Positions 43,923-52,764 of a DNA stretch of 64,000 bases are shown here, piece by piece (the stretch's first letter is position 1; each line of letters opens with the position of its first letter). Both the position numbers and the translations under genes were made by a program. The notes beneath the pieces are model-generated. The model saw only the letters and a list, made by a program, of their open reading frames with translations, did no database searches and was not told the DNA's origin. Origin of the DNA: Enhydrobacter sp. (GTDB lineage Bacteria > Pseudomonadota > Alphaproteobacteria > Reyranellales > Reyranellaceae); NCBI GenBank assembly GCA_026126105.1, contig JAHCJV010000027.1, positions 1-64,000 of the forward strand, written 5' to 3'.

Positions 43923-44000
43923 CGATGGACATTCCTGTTCGTCGACCTTGTCCATGCTAGGAAGGAGGCGCACGTCATCGGCACCGAAGAGGAATGATCC

Positions 44001-44984
44001 GTGGTGAGCAGGAATTCGTTCAAGTTCGTCATGCTGCCGCCACAGAGCGACACGACCCGCGCGTGGGCCAGGCGCCTGTCCGAGACGGTCCCGGAGGTCC
44101 GCGTCGTCGTCGCGGAGGACGCGGATGCGGCCGCGCGCGAGATCGCCGACGCGGAAGCCGCGTTCGGCCAGCTCGACAAGCAACTCCTTTCGAAGGCCAG
44201 AAACCTCCGCTGGCTCCAGGCGCCGTTCGCGGCGCCGCCCGCAGGCTTCTACTTCCCCGAGCTGATCGACCATCGCGTCTGCGTCACGAACTTCCGCGAG
44301 ATCTACAACGACCACATCGGCGCGCACATCCTCGCCTTCGTTCTGGCCTTCGCCCGCGGCTTGCACATGTATATCCCGCAGCAGCTGCGCCGCGAATGGA
44401 AGAAGAGCCCGCTGGAGGCCGGCGACGTGCTCCACCTGCCGGAGACGACCGCGCTGATCGTCGGCGTGGGAGGCATCGGTGCCGAGGCCGCGCGCCTGCT
44501 CGCCGCCTTCGGCGTGACCGTGCTGGCGACCGACGCCCGCCGCACGTCGACGCCCGAGGGCGTGAGCGAGATCCATCCGGCCGAAGCGCTCGACGCGCTC
44601 CTGCCGCGGGCGGACTTCGTGATCCTGACGGTGCCGCACACGCCCGCGACCGAGGGCTTCTTCAATCGCGCCCGTTTCCAGCGCATGAAGAAGACGGCGT
44701 TCTTCATCAATATCGGTCGCGGCATGACGACGAAGCTCGACGACCTGGTCGCGGCGCTGCACGCCGGCGAGATCGGCGGCGCGGCGCTCGATGTCTACGA
44801 GCAGGAGCCGCTGCCCGCCGAGCATCCGCTCTGGACGATGCCCAACGTGCTGCTGACGCCGCACATGGCAGGACACGGTCCCTATCTCGACGACCGCCGC
44901 TTCGAGATCATCGCCGACAACTGCCGCGCCTTCGCCGCCGGCAGCCCGCTCCGCAACCCGGTCGACAAGGCATCGTGGTTCTGA
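44001..44984 (+). CDS. D-isomer specific 2-hydroxyacid dehydrogenase
   Basis: A 327-aa NAD(P)-dependent enzyme. The Rossmann motif is VGVGGIGAEAARLLAAFGV. The family signature continues with ILTVPHTPATEGFFN, FFINIGRGMTTKLDDLVAAL and GGAALDVYEQEPLPAEHPLW. The catalytic His lies in LTPHMAGHGP, with Glu in YEQEPL and Arg in NIGRG. The GTG at 44001 follows GAGGA by 7 nt. The specific 2-keto acid cannot be read; the closest-looking members act on glyoxylate/hydroxypyruvate-like or bulky keto acids. PlsY starts 16 nt downstream. Confidence 0.93.
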   Translation: MVSRNSFKFVMLPPQSDTTRAWARRLSETVPEVRVVVAEDADAAAREIADAEAAFGQLDKQLLSKARNLRWLQAPFAAPPAGFYFPELIDHRVCVTNFREIYNDHIGAHILAFVLAFARGLHMYIPQQLRREWKKSPLEAGDVLHLPETTALIVGVGGIGAEAARLLAAFGVTVLATDARRTSTPEGVSEIHPAEALDALLPRADFVILTVPHTPATEGFFNRARFQRMKKTAFFINIGRGMTTKLDDLVAALHAGEIGGAALDVYEQEPLPAEHPLWTMPNVLLTPHMAGHGPYLDDRRFEIIADNCRAFAAGSPLRNPVDKASWF

Positions 44985-45000
44985 TCCCGGGAGAAGATCG

Positions 45001-45624
45001 ATGATCGATCTCCTGAGGATTCTTGCGGCGCTGGTCGCGGGCTATCTGCTGGGCAGCCTCAACACGAGCGTCATCGTCGGTCACTTGTACGGCAAGGACA
45101 TCCGGAACTTCGGCAGCAGGAGCGCCGGACTCACCAACGCCCTGCGGGTTCTGGGAAAGCCGGCCGCCGCGCTGGTCCTGGTGGGAGACGTGCTCAAGGG
45201 CATCGTGGCCTGCTTCGTCGGCCTGCGCCTCGGAGTCGACGCCCAGTCCGGCGCGGCGTCGGAATGCATCAGTCTCCTCGCCGCTGGTGGGGGAGCCATC
45301 GTTGGCCACAACTGGCCGCTCTATTTCGGCTTCAAGGGCGGCAAGGGCGCGCTCACCGCGATAGCGGTGCTGTTCATGATCGACTGGGTCATGGCTCTGA
45401 TCTGCCTCGGCGTCTTCGCGGCGATCGTGACGGCGATCCGCTTCGTCTCGCTCGGCACCATTTGCGCCACGCTGCTGTTCGCGGTCCTGTCGTTCGTACC
45501 GATGTTCGACAAGACTTGGTACTTCTGTATCTTCGCATGCCTGATGGCGTCGATCGTCTTGATCAAGCACCGGGCCAACATCCAGCGTCTTCTGGCGGGA
45601 ACGGAAAGCAAATTGGCGTTCTGA
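45001..45624 (+). CDS. plsY: PlsY-type glycerol-3-phosphate acyltransferase
   Basis: A 207-aa polytopic enzyme that moves acyl from acyl-phosphate to glycerol-3-phosphate, the first step of phospholipid synthesis. The three catalytic loops are visible: GSLNTSVIVGHLYGKDIRNF, then GSRSAGLTNALRVLGK, and GHNWPLYFGFKGGKGALTAI. Helices alternate as expected. Located in the inner membrane. It may be a second copy, because housekeeping plsY usually lies elsewhere. It converges on the MDR gene. Confidence 0.93.
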   Translation: MIDLLRILAALVAGYLLGSLNTSVIVGHLYGKDIRNFGSRSAGLTNALRVLGKPAAALVLVGDVLKGIVACFVGLRLGVDAQSGAASECISLLAAGGGAIVGHNWPLYFGFKGGKGALTAIAVLFMIDWVMALICLGVFAAIVTAIRFVSLGTICATLLFAVLSFVPMFDKTWYFCIFACLMASIVLIKHRANIQRLLAGTESKLAF

Positions 45625-45656
45625 TCCTGTTGCCGAAGCGACTTCCCAGCGCTCCG

Positions 45657-46631
45657 TTATGCTACCAGCACGATCTTCCCGGCCAGCGTCCGGCTGCTCA
45701 TGAGCGCCAGCGCGCGCGGCGCTTCGGCCAGCGGCACACGCGCGGCGACGTGGGGCGCGATCTTGCCGGCTTCGATCCAGCGGCCGAGCTCGTCGTAGGC
45801 GCGGCGGATGCGGTCGGCGTCGGCATCGCGGTAGGCGCCCCAATAGCAGCCGATCAGGTCGATGTTCTTGCCCAGCGCCACGCCTGCCGACAGCGTGCCG
45901 ACCTGGCCGCTGGCGAAGCCGATGACCACCAGTCGGCCCTCGGAGGCGAGGCAGCGCAGCGCGGTCTCGAAGGCCGGGCCGCCGACCGGATCGAGCACCA
46001 CGTCGACTCCGCGTCCGCCGGTCAGCGCGCGCACCTGGGCCGCGACATCCTCTCTGCCGGAGTCGATGAGGTGCGCAGCACCGTGGGCTTCCGCTACGGC
46101 CAGCCGCTCCCGACCGGACGCGACCGCGATCACCTCGCCGCCGAGCACCCGCGCGACCGCGACCGATGCGAGCCCGACGCCGCCGGCCGCCCCGAACACC
46201 AGCACGCGCTCGCCCGGACGCAGCCGCGCACGCCAGGCGAAGGCGCCGTACGCCGTGCCGTAGGCCACGGGAAAGCCGCCGGCGGCGGCGAACCCGAGCG
46301 ACGGCGGCATCGCGATCGCCCGTTCCGCCGGCAGCACGGCCTGTTCGGCGTAGCCGCCGAACGGCAGCATGCCCATGACGCGGTCGCCGCGCCGCCACGC
46401 CGTCACGTCGGGCGCCACCTCCTCGACAGTGCCGGCGATCTCGAAGCCGGGGCTGAACGGCAGCGGCGGATTTTCCTGATACTTGCCCGCGATCATCAGC
46501 AGGTCGGCGAAGTTGACGCCGGCCGCCGCCACGGCCACGCGGATCTCGCCGCCCTGCAGCGCCGGCGGCGTCACCTCGCCAAGCGCCAGAGCCTCGGGCC
46601 CTCCCCATCGCGTGCACTGGACGGCGCGCAC
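45657..46631 (-). CDS. Quinone oxidoreductase-like MDR enzyme
   Basis: A 324-aa zinc-free medium-chain reductase. The NADPH site is VLVFGAAGGVGLASVAVARV; also typical are GVNFADLLMIAGKYQENPPL, FSPGFEIAGTVEEVAPDVT and GRLVVIGFASGQVGTLSAGV. It starts 7 nt after the stop of the trans-acyltransferase gene, so the order acylhydrolase-acyltransferase-MDR forms one operon. In that context it could act as a discrete enoyl or carbonyl reductase for a polyketide or fatty acyl chain, but general quinone or acrylyl-CoA reductases look alike. Confidence 0.9.
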   Translation of the reverse strand: MRAVQCTRWGGPEALALGEVTPPALQGGEIRVAVAAAGVNFADLLMIAGKYQENPPLPFSPGFEIAGTVEEVAPDVTAWRRGDRVMGMLPFGGYAEQAVLPAERAIAMPPSLGFAAAGGFPVAYGTAYGAFAWRARLRPGERVLVFGAAGGVGLASVAVARVLGGEVIAVASGRERLAVAEAHGAAHLIDSGREDVAAQVRALTGGRGVDVVLDPVGGPAFETALRCLASEGRLVVIGFASGQVGTLSAGVALGKNIDLIGCYWGAYRDADADRIRRAYDELGRWIEAGKIAPHVAARVPLAEAPRALALMSSRTLAGKIVLVA

Positions 46632-46638
46632 GGCGGCC

Positions 46639-47514
46639 TCAGTACCGGCGGGCGATGTTGACCGGCGTCGGATGCTGGCCGATCTCCTTCACCAGCCGGG
46701 TCAGCACCGTGCCCGGCCCGAGCTCGACGAAATCGGGCGACGGCTCGTCCATCAGGTACTGCACGCTCTCGACCCAGCGCACCGAGTGGTCGAGCTGCTT
46801 GACCAGATTGTTGACGATCTCGTCGTCGCGGTAGGGCAGCGCGGTGAAGTTCGAGATCACCGGCACGACCAGCGGCGCGAAGCGGATGCCCGCCAGGAAG
46901 GCCGCGAACTGCTCCGCCATGGCGCGCATGTAGCGCGAATGGAACGCGGTGCGGACGTTGAGCGGAAAGACCTTGCCGCCTGCCGCCTCGAAACTCGGGC
47001 CGAGCTTCTCGAGATCCTCGGTCGGGCCGGACAGCACGGTCTGGGTCGGCGAATTGAAGTTGGCGACATCGACCGTCGACACGCCGGACTGCGCCATCAC
47101 CGCGCGGATGCGCGCGGCATCGAGCCCGAGGATCGCGGCCATCCCGCCGCCCGAGATCGCGCCCATCAGCGCGCCGCGCTTCTGCACCAGGCGCAAGCCG
47201 GTCTCGAAGTCGAAGGCTTCGGCCACAAGCAGCGCGTTGTACTCGCCGAGGCTATGGCCGGCGACGAAGTCCGGCACCGGTGCGCCGTCGGCGATGTGCG
47301 CCCGGTAATGCAGCGCGTTGACGGTGAACAATGCCGGCTGGGTGAATTCGGTGCGGCCGAGCTGGCGCTGGGGGTCGCTGAGGCACAGCTCGCGGATCGA
47401 GTAGCCGAGCACGCGATCCGCCGCGACGGCAACCTCGGGAAAGCGGTCGAACAGGTCCTTGCCCATGCCGACCTTCTGCGAGCCCTGACCGGGAAAAACT
47501 GCAATGCGCGTCAT
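46639..47514 (-). CDS. Discrete malonyl-transferase of trans-AT PKS type
   Basis: A 291-aa acyltransferase that loads malonyl onto acyl carrier proteins. The nucleophile Ser88 is in GHSLGEYNALL and the partner His in AFHSRYM. It matches discrete PksC/BaeC-type ATs better than housekeeping FabD: VFPGQGSQKVGMGKDLFDRF, VLGYSIRELCLSDP, FTQPALFTVNALHY, and FDFETGLRLVQKRGALM. The ATG overlaps the stop of the upstream acylhydrolase gene (ATGA). Expected to act in trans on a megasynthase that is not in this window. Confidence 0.92.
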   Translation of the reverse strand: MTRIAVFPGQGSQKVGMGKDLFDRFPEVAVAADRVLGYSIRELCLSDPQRQLGRTEFTQPALFTVNALHYRAHIADGAPVPDFVAGHSLGEYNALLVAEAFDFETGLRLVQKRGALMGAISGGGMAAILGLDAARIRAVMAQSGVSTVDVANFNSPTQTVLSGPTEDLEKLGPSFEAAGGKVFPLNVRTAFHSRYMRAMAEQFAAFLAGIRFAPLVVPVISNFTALPYRDDEIVNNLVKQLDHSVRWVESVQYLMDEPSPDFVELGPGTVLTRLVKEIGQHPTPVNIARRY

Positions 47515-48452
47515 GTCGCCGCCGTCACCACTCTCTGTATCGTCGTCGCGTTCTGGCCGAACTGGTCGATGGCCGGCCAGGCCGCGATCCCGGGCGCGCC
47601 GATCTGGCGCGTGAACGACGCCAGAGTGCCGGACGGACCGGCTTCGACCAGTGTCCACGCCCCGTCACGCGCCAAGGTCTCGATGGTCTCGCGAAACCGC
47701 AGCACACCCCTCATCACCGACCAGATATGCGCCGCATCGAAGCGCTCGACAATGCCGCAGGTCGCCGCCGAGATGATCGGCAGCCGCGGCGGAGCGAAGC
47801 GGAAGCCGGCGAGGAAGTGGTGCATCGGCTCGGCCAGCGCATCGATCGGCGAGGCGTGGAACGGGTAGCGGATCGGCAGGCGCGCCCAGACGACGCCTTC
47901 GCGCTCCAGCGTCTCGCACACCGCCGCGAGATCGCGCGCCCCGACCGACACGACGCAATGGGTCGGCGAATTGATCGCGGCGATCTCCGCCCCCAGCCCG
48001 GCGACGCAGCCGCGGACGCGACCGGGCTCCGCCAGCGCCGCGACCATCCCGCCGCGCGGGCCGAGCTGCTCGAACAGGCGCCCCTGCCCGTGCACGAGCC
48101 GGAATCCGTCCTCCAGCGACAGAACGCCGGCCACGACCGCCGCCACTGTCTCGCCAAGGCTGTAGCCGAGCAGCTTCTGGGGGACCACGCCGCGCTCGAA
48201 CAGCGTCTGCGCCAGGGCATAACCGACCGCCAGAAGCGCCACGTTGCTCTCGCCGACGCGATCGAAATGCTCGCTGTCGCCGAGCGGCCGCGAATAGACG
48301 ATCTCGCTGGCGGACCGACCGCCGAGGCCGCGCGCGATCGCATCGCAGCGGTCCATGGCCTGGCGGAAAACCGGATTTTCGCGGTAGAGTTCTCGCCCCA
48401 TCTGGTAGTATTGGGCGCCCTGTCCGGGGAACATCATGATTGTACGCGGCAT
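47511..48452 (-). CDS. Acylhydrolase/acyltransferase (PksD/PedC-like)
   Basis: A 313-aa AT-fold protein. It has MMFPGQGAQYYQMGRELYRE, the nucleophile Ser98 in LLGYSLGETVAAVVAGVL, and His in YPFHASPID. In trans-AT systems a second, divergent AT of this kind often works as an acyl hydrolase that clears stalled chains. The GYSLGE and YYQMG features support that reading, but transferase activity cannot be excluded. The start is set by homology; the ribosome site is weak. First gene of the minus-strand operon and divergent from the phosphopantetheinyl transferase, 45 nt away. Confidence 0.88.
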   Translation of the reverse strand: MPRTIMMFPGQGAQYYQMGRELYRENPVFRQAMDRCDAIARGLGGRSASEIVYSRPLGDSEHFDRVGESNVALLAVGYALAQTLFERGVVPQKLLGYSLGETVAAVVAGVLSLEDGFRLVHGQGRLFEQLGPRGGMVAALAEPGRVRGCVAGLGAEIAAINSPTHCVVSVGARDLAAVCETLEREGVVWARLPIRYPFHASPIDALAEPMHHFLAGFRFAPPRLPIISAATCGIVERFDAAHIWSVMRGVLRFRETIETLARDGAWTLVEAGPSGTLASFTRQIGAPGIAAWPAIDQFGQNATTIQRVVTAAT

Positions 48453-48497
48453 TCGTAATCCGGTCGGTGAAATGCCGCTCCGAGAGGGATTTTTCCA

Positions 48498-49331
48498 ATT
48501 CAGTCGCCAGGCACCGTAACGACGGGTGTCGACCGTTGGCAACCCCTTTCGCCCCATCGTGCCGGGCTCTGGTGGTTCGCGCTCGACGATACGCCGCAGG
48601 ATGCGTGGGGCCGGTGGACGACCCTGCTCGACGACGACGAGCGGGCGCGCGCCGCGCGCTTCGTGTTCGAGCACGACCGGCATCAGTTCATTGCCGCCCA
48701 TGCGCTGCTGCGCCTGCTGCTGCAGGAGCTTGCCGGCGGGCCGGCCGGGGCGTGGCGCTTCACCGCCGGCTCGCACGGCAAGCCGGCGCTGCATCCCGAT
48801 CATGGGCTGGACCGTCTCGCCTTCAACATCACGCACACGCGCGGCGCGGTCGCCTGTGCGATGACGCTCGACCATGACATCGGTGTCGATATCGAGGGCG
48901 TCGACCGTCGCGGCCGACTGCTGGAGATCGCCGATGCCTATTTCGCGCCCGATGAGCTGATCCTGCTGCGCAATGCGCCGCCCGCGGCGCAACGCAGCAT
49001 CTTCTTCCGCCTGTGGACACTCAAGGAAGCCTACATCAAGGCGCACGGCGACGGGCTTTCGCTGCCGCTCGATCGCTTCTCCTTCTCGCTGTCACCTCCG
49101 GTCATCGCCTTCGCGCCCGGTTTCCCCGACGACCCGGCCGTCTGGCAGTTCGCGACCGAGAGTCCGACCCCGACGCACATCATGTCCGTTGCCGTCCGGC
49201 ACGGCGGCACGAATACCGTTGCAGTCGCCCCGCACCGGGTGACACACTCCAACATCGACCGCTTGATGACGACTGCCACTGCCGTGGACAACGCTTTGCC
49301 CGCCGGCCAAACAATGGGATGGCGACTGTGA
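48498..49331 (+). CDS. 4'-phosphopantetheinyl transferase (Sfp type), unusual start
   Basis: Converts apo to holo carrier proteins by adding CoA's phosphopantetheine arm. The metal and CoA motifs are GVDIEGVDR and the helix LWTLKEAYIKAHGDGL. N-terminal Sfp-like sequence (LWWFALDDTPQDAW, DDERARAARFVFEHDRHQF) is in frame well upstream of the first GTG at 48663. The only start-like codons upstream are ATT at 48489 and 48498; an AGAGGG lies about 9 nt before 48498, so I place the start there (277 aa). A frameshift near the start is the alternative. The stop overlaps the next gene. It would activate ACPs of the nearby polyketide-type system. Confidence 0.8.
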   Translation: MQSPGTVTTGVDRWQPLSPHRAGLWWFALDDTPQDAWGRWTTLLDDDERARAARFVFEHDRHQFIAAHALLRLLLQELAGGPAGAWRFTAGSHGKPALHPDHGLDRLAFNITHTRGAVACAMTLDHDIGVDIEGVDRRGRLLEIADAYFAPDELILLRNAPPAAQRSIFFRLWTLKEAYIKAHGDGLSLPLDRFSFSLSPPVIAFAPGFPDDPAVWQFATESPTPTHIMSVAVRHGGTNTVAVAPHRVTHSNIDRLMTTATAVDNALPAGQTMGWRL

Positions 49332-51214
49332 ACGTGGTGGCAATCGACCAGCGGACCTCGACGCGATTGCTGTCGCTCAAGCCGGCAAAGATTCGCCCCA
49401 AGGTGATTCGGCGGGTCGTCACGTTGCCGGGATCGAGCCGGATGCGGCGTCCCGAGCTGGAGCCGACTCCGCTGGGGGACTCGTCGGAGCACAAGCGCAT
49501 CGAGATCTTCGACGGGCCGCTCTCGGCGCGCTCCAGCATCTTCGTCGTCATCTTCGCCCTCCTCGGCCTTTTCTTCAGGATCAAATGGTTGCGGATCAAG
49601 GGCGAAGGAAGCCCGACCCGCACGGGGAAGGAGCTGCGCGCGGTGTTCGAGCGGCTCGGCGGGTTCTGGATGAAGGTCGGCCAGCTCATGTCGCTGCGCC
49701 GCGACGTGCTGCAGCCCGAAGTCTGCGACCAGCTGGCGCAGCTCCAGCATCGTGCCATCGGCTTCTCGCCCGAGGTGGCGATGCGGATCGTCGAACGCGA
49801 GCTCGGCGCCCCGATCGACGACATATTCTCCGAGTTCGACTCGCTTCCGTTCGCTGCGGCGTCGCTCAGCCAGGTCCATGCCGCCCGCCTCAGGAAGGGC
49901 AACAAGGACGTCGTGGTGAAGGTCCTGCGCCCCGGCGTGCGCGAGAAGTTCGCGCGCGACATGAACTCGCTGCGTTTCCTCGCCAAGTTCTTCGGGCAGC
50001 TCCCCAGCTTCAGGCGCATGCGTATCCCCGACGCCCTGCGCGAGCTCGAGGAGATCATGAAGGAGGAGACCGACTACCGGTACGAAATCAGCAACATGCA
50101 GCAGATGCGGCAGCGCATGCGCGGCCACAAGGTATACATTCCGTATGTCTACAGGAAGCTGTCGACGTCCAACATCGTCGTCATGGAGCGCATCACCGGC
50201 GTCCTGATGAGCGACTACATCCGCATACGGGAGGAGAGCCCGGGGCAGGTCGAGCACTGGCTCGAGGTCAACAACATCAAGCCGAAGAAGGTCGGCAGCC
50301 GGCTGCTCATCTCCTTCATGCGCCAGCTCTTCGAGAACAACCTGTTCCACGCCGACCTCCATCCCGGCAACATCATCCTGCTGCGCGACAGCCGCGTGGC
50401 GCTGATCGACCTCGGAAGCGTCGGATCGCTCGATCACGAGTTCCTGACGCTCTATCGCGGGCTGCAGCGCGCGCTCGCGATGAACGACTACAGCAAGGCG
50501 GCCGATCTCCAGCTCCGGCTATGCTCGCAGCTGCCGTCGCGCAATCTTTCGGAAATGCGGTCGGAGCTGATCCGATGCCTGCGCCTGTGGAGCGCGAAGA
50601 CCAAGATCGCGCATCTGCCGTTCCACGAGCGCAGCGTCAACAACGGCGCCGCAGAGGTCAGCCGTATCCTCTACCGCTATGGCGCGCAGCAGACCTGGGA
50701 ATTCCTCAAGATAGCGCGAACGCTATCGACCCTGGACGGCTCCCTCTCCCATCTTCACCGCGATCTCAACTATATCGAGATCCTGCGGAAGTACTTCGGG
50801 CAGGCATCGCAGCGCGCCGTCTTCGAGGCCATGCGGCCCAGCAGCCTCGCGCGCGCCTTCGGCGGGCTGGTGGCGACGATCGAGGAGTACCACCTGATGC
50901 TCGGCCCGACGCTGCGCTCGTCGGCCTTCAATTTCGAAGCGACCGTCTCGAAGGTGTCGCGCGTCTTCGCGACGATCGTGAAGGTGGTGTCGCTCGCGCT
51001 GGCGATCGCCCTCGCCGCGGCAATCTACCGCTTCGCCGTCTTCCACCCGGAGCACCGCTACACGATCGTCGACACGATCGTCGACGACATGCCCGATCTC
51101 GAGCGGGGCTGGTGGGCGGTCCTGATCGTCGGGGGAGCCGTCGCGCTGTTCGCGGCAGCGCGGATCGTCTGGCACCTAGTGCAGCCGGAGGCCTACCGCA
51201 GAGGCCGTGGCTAG
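49319..51214 (+). CDS. AarF/ABC1/UbiB-family atypical kinase
   Basis: A 631-aa protein-kinase-like ATPase. The KxGQ motif is WMKVGQLMSLRRDVL, the A-rich loop FAAASLSQVHAARL, the Lys VVVKVLRPGVREKF, and the catalytic loop HADLHPGNIILL with metal motif LIDLGSVG. N-terminal FVVIFALLGLFF and C-terminal helices (VVSLALAIALAAAIYRFAVF and WAVLIVGGAVALFAAARIVW) anchor it in the membrane. UbiB members assist ubiquinone synthesis; this copy sits in a natural-product context and overlaps the phosphopantetheinyl transferase by 13 nt, so it may serve another lipid. GTG at 49328 is an alternative start. Confidence 0.92.
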   Translation: MATVNVVAIDQRTSTRLLSLKPAKIRPKVIRRVVTLPGSSRMRRPELEPTPLGDSSEHKRIEIFDGPLSARSSIFVVIFALLGLFFRIKWLRIKGEGSPTRTGKELRAVFERLGGFWMKVGQLMSLRRDVLQPEVCDQLAQLQHRAIGFSPEVAMRIVERELGAPIDDIFSEFDSLPFAAASLSQVHAARLRKGNKDVVVKVLRPGVREKFARDMNSLRFLAKFFGQLPSFRRMRIPDALRELEEIMKEETDYRYEISNMQQMRQRMRGHKVYIPYVYRKLSTSNIVVMERITGVLMSDYIRIREESPGQVEHWLEVNNIKPKKVGSRLLISFMRQLFENNLFHADLHPGNIILLRDSRVALIDLGSVGSLDHEFLTLYRGLQRALAMNDYSKAADLQLRLCSQLPSRNLSEMRSELIRCLRLWSAKTKIAHLPFHERSVNNGAAEVSRILYRYGAQQTWEFLKIARTLSTLDGSLSHLHRDLNYIEILRKYFGQASQRAVFEAMRPSSLARAFGGLVATIEEYHLMLGPTLRSSAFNFEATVSKVSRVFATIVKVVSLALAIALAAAIYRFAVFHPEHRYTIVDTIVDDMPDLERGWWAVLIVGGAVALFAAARIVWHLVQPEAYRRGRG

Positions 51215-51408
51215 CTGCCGAGACCGCCGGACGTAAACGCGACACGAAGGATGGTCGAAACGACACGTAGACGTCGTGTCGGTATTCGAGCCAGGCTGAT
51301 GGCAGCCATGATCGCGATCTCCGAATTGTCGTGCCCACCTGAGCGATCTAACCTGCGCGCTCGATCGGTACTGGCGACGCGTGGCGCGACGAGACGGAGA
51401 CCTGGGGG

Positions 51409-52764
51409 ATGAGTGAAGCGGCAATAGCCTCGTCGGCCGTCATCGCCGGCCTTCCCCCCGGACCGCCACTGAGGCCGCTCCAGCTGTATCGCTACATGCG
51501 CAACCCCTATTCGATGCTGCGCGGTTACGCCCGGGAATACGGCAATCTCTTCACCGTGCAGACCGTGCGGGTCTGCGTGATGACCGGCCGTCCGGACCTG
51601 GTCCGTCGCATCATCGGCGCGCCGATCGATCAGTACGGCAGCCGTAACGAGCCGGGAGCGGCGCGGGTGTTCGGCAAGCGCGCCTTCACCCTGCTGTCCG
51701 GGCGTCCGCTGCGTAGGGAGCGCCGGCTGATCGTGCCGCACTTCCAGGGCGAGGCGCTGACTGCGCTCGGCGGGATGATCCGCGACGCCACGCTCGAGGC
51801 CTTCGGCAATCTTCAGCCCGGAGAGAGCTTCGTGGTCCGCGAACGGGCGCTCGACGTGGCGCTCGATGTGATTCTGCGGACTGTGCTCGGCGCGGATACG
51901 CCGGAGCGCCGCGCCGCATTCCGCGACGCCGTGCGCGCCCTGACCAAGGGTTACGGGAACCCCGCCTTCCTGATGCTCGCGGCGATGCAGATCAAGCAGG
52001 ACTGGCCGCCGCCGTTCCGGCGCTTCACCGCCATTCGCCGACGGCTCGAGAACTTGCTGCAGGACGCCATGGACCGCGCCCGTCGGGAAGGGCCGGCCAA
52101 GGCAGCCATCCTCAACCGCGTGGTCGCGGCACGTTATGAGGACGGCACGCCGATGCCCGACGAGGCGATACGCGACAACATGATCACGACCCTGATCGCC
52201 GGCCATGAAACCTCGGTCGTGTCGCTCTCCTGGGCGCTCTACTGGCTGCATCGCGATCGGCGCTGCCTCGAACTCCTGCTCGACGAGCTGCGCCCCCTCG
52301 GCCCCGACGCCGATCTGGCGGCCTGGATGCGGCTTCCCTACCTGGATGCCGTGGTGAAGGAAGTGCTCCGGCTTTGGCCGGTGGTGACAGACATCAACCG
52401 GGTACTGGCGCAGCCGATGCAGCTCGACAGATACGTGCTGCCGGCCGGCACCACGATCGCGGCATCGTCGGCAATCCTCCATTACGACCCCGACCTGTAT
52501 CCCGATCCCGACACGTTCCGCCCGGAACGGTTCATCGGCCGCCGGTTCGGTCCCCACGAATATCTGGCGTTCGGCGGCGGGGAGCGAATGTGCCCGGGAT
52601 CGCATCTGGCAGTCTTCGAGCTCAAGATCGTGCTGGCGACGCTGCTGACCCGATATCGCTACACCTTGCTCGACGAGGGCCCGATGACGGTGCGGCGTGT
52701 CGGCGGGGCGATGATGCCGGCGACCGGCATCCGGCTCCGGCTCGATGGAACCTTGCAGCAATGA
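51409..52764 (+). CDS. Cytochrome P450, first of two paralogs
   Basis: A 451-aa heme monooxygenase. The heme loop is FGGGERMCPGSHLA with ligand Cys395, the I-helix oxygen groove IAGHETSVVSL, and the K-helix KEVLR. Unlike many bacterial soluble P450s it opens with GLPPGPPLRPLQLYRYMRNP, typical of the CYP110/CYP4-like fatty-acid or terpene branch. The stop overlaps the condensation-like gene (ATGA), so the two are coupled. It is closely related to the P450 at 57509. The 51215-51408 gap upstream shows no gene and probably a promoter. Confidence 0.95.
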   Translation: MSEAAIASSAVIAGLPPGPPLRPLQLYRYMRNPYSMLRGYAREYGNLFTVQTVRVCVMTGRPDLVRRIIGAPIDQYGSRNEPGAARVFGKRAFTLLSGRPLRRERRLIVPHFQGEALTALGGMIRDATLEAFGNLQPGESFVVRERALDVALDVILRTVLGADTPERRAAFRDAVRALTKGYGNPAFLMLAAMQIKQDWPPPFRRFTAIRRRLENLLQDAMDRARREGPAKAAILNRVVAARYEDGTPMPDEAIRDNMITTLIAGHETSVVSLSWALYWLHRDRRCLELLLDELRPLGPDADLAAWMRLPYLDAVVKEVLRLWPVVTDINRVLAQPMQLDRYVLPAGTTIAASSAILHYDPDLYPDPDTFRPERFIGRRFGPHEYLAFGGGERMCPGSHLAVFELKIVLATLLTRYRYTLLDEGPMTVRRVGGAMMPATGIRLRLDGTLQQ

